A DNA stretch of 64,000 nt. Origin: Tretioscincus oriximinensis. Taxonomy: Eukaryota; Chordata; Lepidosauria; Squamata; Gymnophthalmidae. The position numbers and the translations under genes were made by a program. Location: contig JAJVDF010000298.1 of assembly GCA_022410635.1 (NCBI GenBank), positions 1,140,467 to 1,204,466 of the forward strand. The letters are read 5' to 3'. The notes beneath the pieces were generated by a model, which saw only the letters and a list, made by a program, of their open reading frames with translations, was not told where the DNA came from and ran no database searches. Below, one piece after another: positions 33,501 through 44,815 of this stretch. Within the stretch, counting starts at the first letter, position 1. The number at the start of each line of letters is the position of its first letter.

Positions 33501-33654
33501 TACCAAAAGAAATGTGCATGACTGGTAATTGAAAGGGCATTCTAACCAAATCTCTGGGCATAGCAAGCTGACTGGAAAGCAGAGACCTGCTGGTTTGATT
33601 CCCAGAAAAATGGAGAAGCAAGCCACATCTGTATCTCTGCCTCAAAAAGTGACA

Positions 33655-34030
33655 GAAGAACATAAGAGGAGCCCTGCCGAATGGGCCCATAGCCATTGTA
33701 GTCCAGTATTCTGCCTCACACAGTGGGCAAGTCTCACGTAGAAAAANGCAAGACCCTCACCTGTTCTCTACCCACTGCAAATGGTACTTCAGGAATCCTG
33801 CCTGCTGCTCCACCTTGGAAGCAGTATTAAGAGATCCATCCTAGTAGCTATTTATACCCTGGGCTCCCATTAACTTCTCTAATCATATCTTCAAGCTACC
33901 ACCACCTCTTCTGGAAGTAAATTGCAGAGACCAATGACCCTCTAGGGTCATTGTATGTCCTGATTCTTCTGCCCATCAGCTTCAAAAAATGGCCCCTGGT
34001 CCTAGTGTTGGGTGATAGAGGGCATAGAAG
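33655..34030 (-). mobile_element. CR1 (TTATGTTC-tail) 3' fragment
   Basis: GAACATAAGAGGAGCCCTGC, CCAGTATTCTGCCTCACACA, CACTGCAAATGGTACTTC and CCTGGTCCTAGTGTTGGGTG follow the family order into the reverse transcriptase end. Confidence 0.7.
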
Positions 34031-34436
34031 GGCCTTTGAAGATTGGCTACAATGCGAAAGTACCCAACAACAACCGCTATCTCTATCAAAAAGCTGAGAT
34101 CTGTTGTCGAATATAAAATATACGCTTTTATTTGTTTGTTAAATTTCCTTAGTTAAGACATCTTTAAGATACTTTAAAATATCTTAAACTACTTTACAAA
34201 TATTCTGTATAGATACATTACCCTACTGCTTTCTGTTTGTTTTCCCCTATGTCAGTGGACGGAAAGTGCTGATAGGAGGCTGCTACTGCGCCTTTCAGCT
34301 CCCTGAGCTTCCTGAATCAGGAAATTGCTATAGCTCTTGTCCTCATTGTTTCTCAAGGCTCCTGCAATGATTGCAAGTTAAGGCTTTATTAATATAAATG
34401 GAAGGGTTGCCAGAAGCATTATACCTGTATTTAACT

Positions 34437-34710
34437 ACCAGGCAACTGACATCCGTATGTATTTCCTTTTATGTGACCTTGATAGATGCGGCTGGTTTAA
34501 TAAGGCTAAGATGAATGAACCAATAATTTTAGACAAGACGGCAGACATGCAGACCTCTTTGATTTACAGAGCTATGCTAATAAATATCAGTGGCATGTTT
34601 CGTACCTTGAGCTCTTCATTGTGTGCCAAGTCTTTATCTCTTTCAGGTTCTCAATCTATATTATTGCCAAGAGGGCTTTCCATAGGGAAAGGTTCACTGG
34701 TCTCCTGTTA
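34437..34710. other. Repeat-free stretch, possible conserved non-coding DNA
   Basis: No repeat landmarks. The block includes TTTGATTTACAGAGC, ATGCTAATAAATATCAG and CTTGAGCTCTTCATTG. One open frame (34457-34711) has no splice support. It reads like regulatory DNA, which is inference. Confidence 0.25.
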
Positions 34711-34897
34711 AACTGAAATCCCTCAGAATTTAATTTTTGACTTTTTGGGGATGGGGGGAGACATTTTCCTCTGGACCAACGGAAGGACCCATCTCATAGC
34801 CTTCAACATTGAGGGTGGATGGAGAGTATANACAGGGTTCCAGATGTAAACAATAACAAACTGCCAGCTTCTTGTTTCTTTACTTCCTGTTTTATAG

Positions 34898-35118
34898 GTA
34901 CCCCAACAACTGTTTTCCCCGGAAAACCAATAATGCGGTTCATCGGACCTAAAACCCAAAATTTGACGGTTTGCATAACAACCTGGTGCGACAAATGCAA
35001 CACGAATTCCACTTGCAAATGGATTATTGACCCTGGCTGGACGCAGACAGAGAATGAAGTGATTTTGGAAATGAAATACTCATACAAACCAATGAAGGGA
35101 TTTTCATTTCTTTCATAA
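34898..35118 (+). CDS. Candidate terminal exon, small Cys-rich peptide
   Basis: A long pyrimidine tract ending TTCCTGTTTTATAG gives a strong acceptor at 34896-34897. Only one frame is open: TPTTVFPGKPIMRFIGPKTQ, then NLTVCITTWCDKCNTNSTCK, then WIIDPGWTQTENEV, ending KGFSFLS and TAA at 35118. Two N-glycosylation sites (NLT, NST) and four closely spaced Cys suggest a secreted or extracellular segment. It begins with two bases of a codon, in phase with one frame of the 31060 exon. I do not recognise the family. Chance cannot be excluded. Confidence 0.35.
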
Positions 35119-36050
35119 GTGTGAGGCACTGAGAAGAACAATTTAAGCATCGGACGTGAAAATGGCCTTGAAAATTATGTGGTGTCTCTCGTGCTTCAGG
35201 GCTTATAGCCTTCCTGCCTCAGATTTAATATCCCTTCTCATTATGAGTTAATTGCTACTAAAATAGTATGGTTGTTATAATANGTCTAATATGCTTGCAT
35301 GAAATTTTTAGGGATGCTGCTAGTTTGTGATGGCGATGATTATGATTATGGAGAGGAGCAGAAATAGCACGACAAGTCAAGAAATGTGCTCATGTATGAT
35401 AAGCAGATAGTTCCAGCCTTTTTGCACTTGGACTAGGGAATAGTCCTAGAAGTTAATTGGTCCGGAGCATCTACCAATTGCTTCACTATTCAGCGCTGGG
35501 AGTCGTACAGGAATGGCATCCATTTTATAGGAAAATCCCTGTCGAATGAGGCACAAGTACCAGAAATGCTCATCCAGGGATTTTTCCAGTTACTAAATCT
35601 AGGGCTGGTTCTGAAAAGGCTTTGTTGTCTGGGTAGTTGTAAGGAGAAGCTGTAAGGATGAGAAGTGAAGGAAAATGAATGCCAATCAGCAAACAAAATG
35701 GCTGACAGCAGAATGTGTCACGTGCACAGAAAATCTCCCTTTTCAGGAGCTGACAAATTGGCAGTATTGGCAATGTACTGTAAAAATCTGGAGGAGACTA
35801 ATTAAAAATGTAAAAATTGTTAAACCAAATCAGCTGTAGATCCCGGAATAAACAAGTTCTGTAGGGATACAGCTATATGGATCTAGAGTCATGGTTCCCA
35901 ACGTGGGGCACACACCCTACTTTAGNGCAACTTGACTTTTAAAGGGGGCAATTCGAGAATATATATTCTGACAAACTCACAGGGTGGGGTATGACACCAG
36001 GATTTTGGAGATGCTTAGGTGAGACATGATCAAATGAACTTTGGAAACTC
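35119..36050. other. No gene or clear repeat seen
   Basis: No supported exon, RNA gene or repeat family recognised. Confidence 0.4.
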
Positions 36051-36054
36051 AGGT

Positions 36055-36195
36055 ATGGGTGGGATGACTTTTTCTTCCCCATCGTCATGTATTGTTTTAA
36101 AATGTCAGTTTTGTGTTTTTGCTTTTATTGTCGGCTGCCCTGAGACCTTCAGGTCGAGGCTGGATATAAACATAAATAAATAAAATAAAATAAAA
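36055..36195 (+). mobile_element. L2-type LINE 3' tail
   Basis: GGCTGCCCTGAGACCTTCAG then GGCTGGATATAAACATAAAT and an AAATAAAATAAAA tail match the L2-like 3' terminus. Confidence 0.6.
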
Positions 36196-36255
36196 AAGAC
36201 TTACAGCTGCATGTGCAGCTTTGCTTTAGTTTGACAGAGAGTGCAAGGAGTTTTT

Positions 36256-36443
36256 TATGCTGACCAGATGACCCCTTTTGGGGGTGGGGGGTGCCTCCCG
36301 TTTTTTTCTGAGGAAAAGTTAAAACAAAACGAGAAAAAAACTTTTTTTGAAAACAATTTCCTCAGAAAAAAACTGGGAGGCACCCCAAATCTCGGTTTTA
36401 AACCCAACCCCCCACACACAAAAGGGGTCATCTGGTCAGCCTA
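36256..36443. mobile_element. MITE-1 foldback element, copy 4
   Basis: TATGCTGACCAGATGACCCC pairs with GGGGTCATCTGGTCAGCCTA. The inner arms GGTGCCTCCCGTTTTTTTCT and AAACTGGGAGGCACCCC are complementary. The flanks do not show a clear duplication. Confidence 0.75.
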
Positions 36444-36929
36444 TTTCAGTATATTTCTTTTTTCAGTAGAAAACAATCACGATTGATTACTATTTATTAT
36501 TTACTATTTATAAAGTGCCATCAGTGTACATTCAAATAAAATACATTGAGTAAAATGAACACAAAACTAAAAAAAAACCTAGTAATACATAAACATTGAA
36601 GTAATAAGTAGTCAATTAAAACAAAGTTAATNGGTGATATCAAAGGTCCTTAAGAACAAGTCTGTCTTGACAGAATAGTCCTTCTCCGTGACCAGTGAGC
36701 TTGGTTCAGTTTGGCAAAACAACATGCCAAGAATGACATGTTTGGATAGTTGACAGGGTGAATGCAAAAAAAATCTTGGTCTATTGCAAATTTCTGTCCT
36801 ATCATGTTTTTTCTCTCTTCTCTCCTTTCTGATTTAAAAAGATCAGACTGTGCAGCCGATGCCCAAACAGGACTCTTTCAGAAGAGATTNAGTTGGTCTC
36901 TTCTGAATTCACCATGGGAAGAGGCATCG

Positions 36930-37310
36930 TGGGACATGTGTCAGCCATGGAGAGGGATGAGTGCCCTCTTCTAGCCTCAGTTTCAGCCAACCCCATTGTT
37001 CAAAAGCAATTTGCAATTAGATAAATGGGAACCACCACAATGCACTGGGGGGGAGAATGTAAGCCTTCTGGCGAAAAATAGCTTATAAGCCACTTTGTCG
37101 GATGTGGAGAGGGTTGAGCGCCTTTTACTAGCCTGCAGCTCTAAGAAACCCAGCTATTTGAAAGCAAGAAACTGCAAGAAAATCCAACAGACTGCAACTA
37201 GATAAATGGGAATCACCACAGCGTGGTGGGGAAGATAGAATGTAAGCCTTTGGGTGAAAAATAATCTTGTAAGCCACTTTGAATCCCTTCAGGTGAGACC
37301 CAGTGCCTCT
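36930..37310 (+). mobile_element. Two adjacent SINE-A copies
   Basis: TAGATAAATGGGAACCACC and GGAGAATGTAAGCCTTC (first copy, to about 37097) are repeated as TAGATAAATGGGAATCACC and GGGGAAGATAGAATGTAAGC (second copy). Both end in AAGCCACTTTG. The second begins without its tRNA-like head. Confidence 0.65.
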
Positions 37311-37695
37311 ACTTCTTTATAGTCTTATGATCTTTTAAAATGTTGTCATCAAAACTGTATGCATTGTTCTAGATTTCCACCATCAATAGTATATGGCCAT
37401 TATGATATTGTCAGGCCCCTATTTTCAATACCATTTCTTATTGCCCTTAATGACCTATTGGTCTTTTTATGTCTCTGGTACACAACACATGGGTCAATAC
37501 TTTAACTGTCCTATTTCCCATCATCCTAACTCTCTTTTCTGGTCAATCACACCAGCTCTTTACTAATAATGACCCAAGTATTTAATGTGCAGAAGAAAGA
37601 ACCGATCCAAATAGATTATGCAAAACTGATGTTATTCTATTGTAGAAGAGATTAAACAAAAGGGAGTTTATAAAATATTGATTATAATATTAGTT
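37311..37695. other. No gene or clear repeat seen
   Basis: No feature recognised. Confidence 0.35.
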
Positions 37696-37699
37696 GCTG

Positions 37700-38300
37700 T
37701 TCCCACATTTATTTATTTATTTACATTTCTATACCAGAAGGCCTCAGGGCAGTTTACCACAAACCCCCAAATTAACATACCAAAACAGCAACATCTAAAC
37801 ATAGCCAAGGGAGAGCAGATTTTTCAGCCAAAGATATGTGTCCTCAAGCATTTTCTGAACATGCACAGGGATGGTGACATATGCACCTTAAAGGGGAGGA
37901 GATTCAGAGTTTGGGCGATGCCCCAGTTAATGCCCTGAGGGAGTTCCCACCCTCTTTGCCACTGAGGGAGGTGGTACAGTTAGGAGACCTCCTCTGCAGA
38001 TCTTAGTATATTGGTATGGGAGAAGGTTGGTATGGGCAGGTTGGTATGGGAAAAGACGTTCCTTTAGATATTTTGGGCCCAAGTTATGTAAGGCTTTATA
38101 TGTTAGAGTTAATACCTTGAATCGGGCTTGGTAGCAAATTGGCAGCCAATGCAGTTCATTCAAGACCGGAGTGATATGTGACCAGCCAATCATTCCAGCC
38201 AGCATTGTAGCTGCTGTGTTCTGCACCAGCTGCAGCTCCCAGACCATTTTCAAGAGCGCATTGCAATAGACCAATCTGGGAGCATGTGGCCAGATCATCC
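37700..38300 (-). mobile_element. L2-type LINE, 3' part with RT remnant
   Basis: The minus-strand frame (38298-37927, 123 codons) reads LVYCNALLKMVWELQLVQNT, ATMLAGMIGWSHITPVLNEL, HWLPICYQARFKVLTLTYKA. This is the diagnostic L2-clade reverse transcriptase tail ('DYCN.L..G....LQ..QN..AR...... HITP.L..LHWLP...RI.FK'). The 3' end lies at the TTTATTTATTTA run at 37708. It is 5' truncated. Confidence 0.85.
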
Positions 38301-38597
38301 CACAGGTGGCTGGAACTAGCTAAACAAACATAGCTGGGAGTAGGCGCAATCAGTCTTGAAGAAATACACTAAACTAGGGAAGAAACAGTTGAGATCTCTT
38401 TGGAGAATTTCCTACGTATTGTTCCTGACAAACTCCTGGTTGTCGGCATAATTATCTGCATGGGCACCTCTAGGTAATTTTCTTGGCAAAAATACTGAAA
38501 CAGTTTGTGACTGCCTATTTCCAAGGAGAAACATGAGCTTACATGGCCTTTTGGAAAGCCGGGGAAGGCAGAAGATCTTGGCATGCTGTGGATCCAT

Positions 38598-39300
38598 GAA
38601 GTCATAGAATCATAGAATCATAGAGTCGGAAGGGACCTCCAGGGTCATCGGGTCCAACCCCCTGCTCGATGCAGGATTCATTAAACCATCCCAGACAGAT
38701 GACTGTCCAGTCTCTGTTTGAAAACTTCCAGGGAAGGCAAACTCACCACCCCCTGTGGCAAACTGTTCCACTGATTTATCACCCTGACTGTTAGAAAGTT
38801 TTTTTCTGATATCTAATCTAAATCTACTCCCTTGCAGTTTCATTCCGTTGTTTCTAGTCCTTCCATGTGCTAATGAGAACAGTGCTGATCCCTCTNNNNN
38901 NNNNNNNNNNNNNNNNNNNNNNNNNNNNNNNNNNNNNNNNNNNNNNNNNNNNNNNNNNNNNNNNNGTAGACAGCTATCAGGTCTCCTCTCAGTCTTCTCT
39001 TTTGCAGACTAAACATCCCTAGATCCTTTAACCGTTCCTCATAGGACATGGTTTCCAGACCACTCACCATCCTTGTAACTCTCTTTTGTACTTGCTCTAG
39101 TTAATCAATGTCCTTTTTAAATTGGGGCCCCCAGAACTGAACACAGTATTCCAAGTGTGGTCGTACCAAAGCACTGTAGAGAGGAATAATTACTTCACGT
39201 GAGCGAGATTCTATGCCCCTCTTGATACATCCCAGGATTGTGTTTGCCTTTTTCGCAGCTGCTTGAAATGTTGGGCAGGACTGAATGACTGAACAGCAAC
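38598..39300 (-). mobile_element. CR1 (ATTCTATG-tail), longest copy, with N gap
   Basis: Octamers ATAGAATC at 38604-38620 are followed by GTCGGAAGGGACCTCCAGG, then a minus-strand frame with [20 protein letters not shown] and [15 protein letters not shown]. The frame crosses 70 Ns. This is the end of CR1 reverse transcriptase; the low divergence suggests a young copy. Confidence 0.85.
38896..38965. other. Assembly gap (70 N)
   Basis: A run of N inside the CR1 element. Confidence 1.
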
Positions 39301-41974
39301 AATCCTGTCATGGCTATGACATCACAAAATTCCCTGAGATTTTTGGGCTCCCATTACAACATTTCCCATTGGAAAACTCCCAGCAATGCCTAAAAAACAT
39401 GCTGCCTTTTTCTTGCTAGTTTCCCAGGCCTGATTTACACTTGGCCTTATTCTGTTCCATAAGGTGGCCTAATGATCACTTCCAGTTCTGGGCTTCTATA
39501 GACTGAGTACTAGTAGTCAGCAATAATAAATCGACCAGCTTCCAGTTTCTCATCTTCAGGCAAAATTTCTGATCCAGTTTTATGTTTCTTAGTTGTTTTT
39601 GTGCCTGCTTTTCTACACCATTTTTCTCAATGACAAGTGTTTATTTAAAAGCTTCACAAAGCTGGCAGAAGCAGCAGCTCAAAATGCAATAGGATTGAAA
39701 TGGAACTTTCTTGTGCTGGAGGTGTGGCCTGCTGGGAAGTGTAGTCTGACAAGCAGGCAGCCTCCTCTATTCAGTCTGAGCAGGGCCCTGCCCTGTGGAC
39801 CAGTGCTGGTGATTGCACAAGAAACGTATACTTTTGAGAGAGAGTCCGTTCTCGTGCGGAGTATGAATTCTTATACAGCAATGTGCGCACAATGCCCTGA
39901 GCCTAGAAGTGATGTCACTTCCAGTCTCTTCTCCTGGGAATGGCTCCCAGAGAAGACTCAATGCCCAAGATTTTTGGGCTCCTCCTGTGAGATTTCCTCC
40001 TGGACTGCTGTAGACTGCAGCTCCCAGCCTGCACCACAGCAAGCCCAGAGAGGAAGGAAGAGTATCCCTTTTGGGGGGAACCCGCTTTTGGGGTAGTCTA
40101 CCCCACCCTCCAGGGGGAGGTGATTTCCCCATTTTTTGCTGAGGAAAAAAAATTAAAAAATTTTCTTAAAAAAATCATTGCACCTCCACTGGGGCCAGCT
40201 CCTGAAGGCACCATCCACTCGGTAAAAAAAAATTAAAAATGCAAATTTCTCATGCACTTTGAAGATTTCTCACACACTTCAAAAATTATCACATGCTTCA
40301 CAGATTTCTCAGGCAGGGATTTCGGTGGGGTATGCATGTTGGTGGATGATTCGCATGTTCATGAATAGACAAGTTAGCATGAATATTAATTGCCCCAGCT
40401 GGGGCCTCAGAAAACCTGGTCAGTCTAGCCAGCCAGCCAGTTCTGCTCATGGAAATAAGTTTTCTGCCTAAAGGAAAGTGGCTGGGGGATCGGCCCATAA
40501 GTCCTGTCTAGCCCTGTGCTAATTTGGAATAACATGCAGACAGCAAGTTCCTTAGGCCACTTTCTGGAACAGCAAGAGGCCAAGTGTGAATCAGGCCTAA
40601 CCCCCATCTAGCAATTGATCCAGATGAACATGGCCATTCCTTTGAATTCCACTGTTTTCCTTGGTAAATATCTCAAATCATTGTTTCCAGCAGTGGTGTC
40701 CATAAAGTTTCAAATTTCTGTTCCTTACTAATGCCTTGTAACCAACTTCTTTTTCCTGTTATCGTCTCATCCGGACTATCGCTCTTCTCTTCGTGCCCAT
40801 ACCAGACTCGGATTTCTTCTCTCAAATGATACCCTGGCGTTCAATTTATGTTCTTCAATTCAGGGGTTAAAAAGCCAAGGCTGGATTTATTGCTGGCATT
40901 TATTCCCCTCCCTCCCTCCCTTCAACTGCTGTCCAAGGCTGCAGCGACTGAACCAGGGACTTGTAAAGTTGCTTCCTATATTTCTTGTGTCATTTACCCA
41001 GTCAGGTGNTAGAGATCCCCTAATGCTTTCAAAGCATCCATCACCTGTACTGGGAAATAACCATCAATTTGGATATTTTTATTAAAGACATACATGACCT
41101 GACATTGCAATTATAGGTCCATGGAAGGAAATTTGGTTATTTGTCAGGTCGGGTGGAAAGTGAAGTGCACAGAACAATCTGCACTCTGCTGTCAGCGAAG
41201 AACTGTGAAGTTTGCAAATCATAAGAACGGCTATTCTGCCAGGGTTTGCACAAAAAAGGGGCAGGCGCTTTGCAGCTTTAATGGGCATGGAGAAACAAGA
41301 TTCAGCTTATAATGCCTGCAGCAACTGGTGAAAATTCCTCTNTTCTACATCCATTAAAGCTGCAAAACTCACGTCCCCTTTTTTTTNCTGTGTGCGGTAA
41401 CTCTAGGCTATGCATTAAATAAAGTAAGTAAAGTAAAGTAAATAAAGTATTTTAACAACAACAANAATAGGCATGACATTGGCTGCATCCCACCAAGAAT
41501 TTTTACCAAGAGGTCACACCAGTTCAGCAATCCACTCGCTAAAAAGGCCCATGGTCTCGGATTTTCCATCCATTAATTGGTGGGCCACTGTGTGGACTGG
41601 ATGGGCTGTGGCTATGTTCATACTAGTGGAATTAGCCTGTTGCCTTACAGTAATGCAATAGGCTCCAACCCCTCCTCCCCCTTCCTCCCATCCATTGCCT
41701 TCACTCTCCCTCCCTTGCCCGCTATCATCCCCCTTTCCTTTGCTGCTTCTTTGTTTCAATCCTTCTTTCTTTCCGTCTTCCTTTCCTTCTTCATTTCCTT
41801 CCTTACTTCCCCCCCGCCCCCAATACTGGTCCCAGTATTGAACTTTGCGATATTTCACTTCTTATGCCTTTCCACCCAAAGAACTGCCCAGTTAATATTT
41901 CCCTCTATTTTCTGTCTTTTAGCCAGTTTCTAACGGAGTGGTCGAGGCTGCCNAAGTTCGGAGCCCTATCATTG
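39301..41974. other. No supported gene; minor repeats
   Basis: Open frames near 39593-40132 carry no recognised domain. At 40063-40180 a sequence related to MITE-1 (CCCTTTTGGGG, TTTTTTGCTGAGG) is degraded. A short tandem repeat lies at 40242-40317. A small Cys-rich frame at 41121-41312 follows a TTGCAATTATAG acceptor-like site but lacks other support. An R1 fragment (CAATCCACTCGCTAAAAAGG) is at 41527. Confidence 0.35.
40242..40317. repeat. About 20-bp imperfect tandem repeat, four units
   Basis: Units resembling ATTTCTCACACACTTCAAAG recur four times with substitutions (CTCATGCACTTTG, CTCACACACTTC, TATCACATGCTTCA, TTTCTCAGGCAGG). Confidence 0.6.
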
Positions 41975-41982
41975 GTCATTAA

Positions 41983-42360
41983 CAGAGCCGGCCGCTGAGA
42001 GCTCCTTTTGGTGACAGATCACATAGAGTTATATTGCCNATTTTTACCTTAATTAATGGCGCTGTTCCCCCGTGGGAACCGCCATGTTGGGGAACCTCCG
42101 CCCTCTATTCCCCCAACATGGCACTACCAGCATTGCCCTCTCTTCCAGCAGCCCAGGGGATGGCTCCGCCTTCATTCCTTTTGACTGCTGGGAGAGAGGG
42201 CAGCATCGGTAGTGCCATGTTAGGGGAACGGAGGGTGGAGTTCCCCCAACATGGCGGTTCCCAATGGGGAAATGGAGCCATTAATGAAGGTAAAAATTGC
42301 CAATATAACTATGCGGTCTGTCATTCAAACCCCCGGAGNAGCGCTCAGCGNCCGGCACTG
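41983..42360. mobile_element. 378-bp palindromic hAT-like foldback element
   Basis: The left end CAGAGCCGGCCGCTGAG and the right end CTCAGCGNCCGGCACTG are inverted repeats starting with CAG. The arms stay complementary for about 165 bp each: TAGTTATATTGGCAATTTTT, GGGAACCGCCATGTTGGGG, CAACATGGCACTACC, GGGAGAGAGGGCAGC with their complements, around a short loop near 42165. The flanks GTCATTAA (41975-41982) and GTCATTAT (42361-42368) match 7/8, fitting a hAT duplication. Open frames across it are by-products of the palindrome. Confidence 0.85.
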
Positions 42361-42369
42361 GTCATTATA

Positions 42370-43617
42370 CCTCGGAATGTTGAATTCTGCCACGTGCCTT
42401 TTATTACTTATGGTGACTTGCCATAGTTTACACCAGCATGTGGTTGGCAGATTCTTAATATGGTATTAGTTGAAAAGCCTGCAGATGCAGGCCTGGGTTT
42501 GATCACCCACTCCCTCCACTCCTTGCCACCATGTATTACTCCACCCCTTTCCCCTTGCGGAGGCCTTCCTTTCCTTCCAGTGTCTGGAGCACGGGCACTT
42601 GCTTCTCTTCCTGCTCCTGGAGCTGCCTTGTGATGAGCACGGCGCTCACGACCTCCTGCCCTTTTCCCACGTGCTAAAGCACTGAATCCATACACGTGCA
42701 GTGGAAGCAAGGCAGGTCCTGGCCTTTGTCCAATCAGCTGGCATGCAGGTGGGTCCTGCCCCTTTGGGCCAATCAGCTGCCTTAGAGAGCGGATCGCCTC
42801 TGAATTATATAGATGGAATCCAGAATAATAAGTTCCAGTGCAGAAAGGATTACAGTAAAAGCAACTGCTGGGAATACAAGACAGGAGAAGGAGGACGAAG
42901 GGAGGGGAGGAAGGGGGAGGGAACTTGTAGAAGCATCTAAGCATCTTTCATTGCAACGGCTTCATAGACAGAAAGCATATCAGTTGGAAGCATTACAATC
43001 CATTACCCTTTGGGGACTACTGGGAAATAACCAAAGTGCAGCAGAGTCATTCTTAGTAAATAAAATTTGACAGAGTTCTTAGGATTCTAAATGCCTCAGC
43101 TGGTGGGATTTAGCAGGGTGAGGCCCGTTTGCACCGCTGCCTCTCTCATCTCCATCATCTTGATTAAAGCAGAGCAGAGGCCACAGTGCTTGCCTTTTAT
43201 CAGCCGCTTATAACCAGCAACTTGNCTATGCTGAAGTATTGCACCAAGCAAATCTGTAATTGCATCAATTACCCAGTTCGTTTTATAGGAGATGGAGCGG
43301 AATAGTTGCCGGAGAAGCTGGCAATCAAATTCACTCAACCTTTTGCCAATCAGTTTTGTCCATCAACACCTTTTGCTACTAAAGCTGNGGTGCCTCTGAT
43401 GCCTCAAAGGCCTTTACCACAATTCTGCCCCAAATCTTCTCCACCCAACTTCCCATCCTGCNCCTCAGTAGGTAGTGGCAACAGTGTCAATAATGTGACT
43501 TGAAGCCAGACTCATTAAAAAGAAAAGAAAAAAACCCATCACCCAAATTATAAGAAAGGGCAGTAATACCCCAGGTTCGTGTCTGGGTTTTATCAAAATT
43601 CAAACCACAGAAGCATT
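42370..43617. other. GC-richer stretch without a supported gene
   Basis: At 42730-42815 two CCAATCAGCTG motifs precede TTATATAG on the plus strand, a promoter-like spacing. The 178-codon minus frame (42944-42408) has biased composition but no domain or splice pair. Confidence 0.3.
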
Positions 43618-44165
43618 GACATAAGAACGTAAGAAGAGCCCTTCTGAATAGTGATCATACAAGAATCTCATACGTTTTGTGAGATTGTCTACTCCCAGAC
43701 AAAGTGCACAATCTCGTGCAGGAATGTTCAGGGGGGGGGGGGGCACCAGGTCTGATGTGATGGCACTGTGATGCCACTTCCAGCCCCTGTTTCCAGAAAG
43801 AGCACCCCAGGGGCCGGACATGACATCATAGTGATCTCACTTCTGGTCCCTGCTTCTGGGAATGGTGCCTGGAGTGACGTCCCTTCCAACCCCACCCCGG
43901 AAGTGAGATCACAACATTTTTGTGCACACTGCGCATGTGCAGACTCACATACTGAAGATTTTCAGGCTCCTGCTGCAAGATTTACCACCAGAAAACTCCC
44001 AGCACTGGGCCAGAGTTCATCTAGTCCAGCTTTCTGTCTCACACAGTGNCCCATCAATTGCACCCGGGCAGCCTCAAGCAGAAGAAGGAAAAACTTTCTC
44101 CTGTGCTTGACTCCCTCTTGCAAATGGTATTTCCGGAATACTGCCTGTTGTTCCATCCTGGAGCC
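43618..44165 (-). mobile_element. CR1 (TTATGTTC-tail) fragment, apparently split
   Basis: CATAAGAACGTAAGAAGAGC CC at 43620-43645 is the 3' end. The next family block (TCATCTAGTCCAGCTTTCTG, CCCTCTTGCAAATGG) starts only at about 44008. The 360 bp between are GC-rich with repeated 'GTGATGCCACTTCC / GTGATCTCACTTC' words and may be an insertion. Confidence 0.5.
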
Positions 44166-44494
44166 AATCAACCCTTCTGTGTTTTCACCCAATCATGGTG
44201 AAGGAGGAGTCAGACATATAAAGCAAACAAAGGCAGAGAATATAGCTTTTGCAACGCCTGCTCCTGGGCTAGGAACAGGAATGCTTCAACCTGAGGAAGC
44301 ATGAAAGGCAGAATGGTTCTCCGAAATTATTTTTTAAGAGAGAAGCCCTTAGAGAAGCCTGATCTGCAAAGGAAGGAGTTCTGGAATGGATCNGTTTCTT
44401 TCTTTTTCCTTCCTCCTCTGACAGGAAAGTAAGGCTACNTCCCTATACCTGATATTTAGCGGGATGGAAGCAACAACACCTTCCATCTGCCCCA

Positions 44495-44815
44495 AGAGAT
44501 CACGCATGATCAGNGATCCACTTGCTAAAAAGGTCCATTGTTGTGGAATTTCCAGCCACCACAGTTTGTGCGANTCAACACCAGGCATTTTGTCAANTCC
44601 NAAAGAAGGTTCATGGAGACATTCAGCAATNAGAACAAAGCAAATTCACTGGCTCTTGGCTNGCAGAGAATGCTTGGGNATTGTAGTAAGGCAAGTGTAA
44701 CAAGATTGCTAGGCAANGTGTCGGAACAGCNTGGAAGCTTTAAGGTACATGGGGCAGATAGCGAAGACATTTTAAAAGAAATACAAGGCAAACCATGAGG
44801 AGGTGAAGGGATTAA
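44495..44815 (+). repeat. Unclassified dispersed repeat R1, copy 2
   Basis: CACTTGCTAAAAAGGTCCATTG, TTCACTGGCTCTTGGCT, GCTTGGGNATTGTAGTAAGGC and AAGGCAAACCATGAGGAGG follow the same order as at 15955. Many Ns are present. Confidence 0.65.

Noticed and set aside
41121..41312. Cys-rich 63-codon frame (VKCTEQSALCCQRR..) resembling a small secreted protein
   Set aside because: The Cys spacing does not fit TAFA or other families I know; acceptor only moderate, no donor or partner exon.
42034..42426. 130-codon plus-strand frame
   Set aside because: It spans the palindromic hAT-like element; the open frame is a by-product of GC-rich inverted arms.
42408..42944. 178-codon minus-strand frame
   Set aside because: Low-complexity Ser/Pro/Arg composition, no domain, no splice context.
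43768..44304. 178-codon plus-strand frame
   Set aside because: It runs antisense through a CR1 3' fragment and repeat-like CTTCC words.
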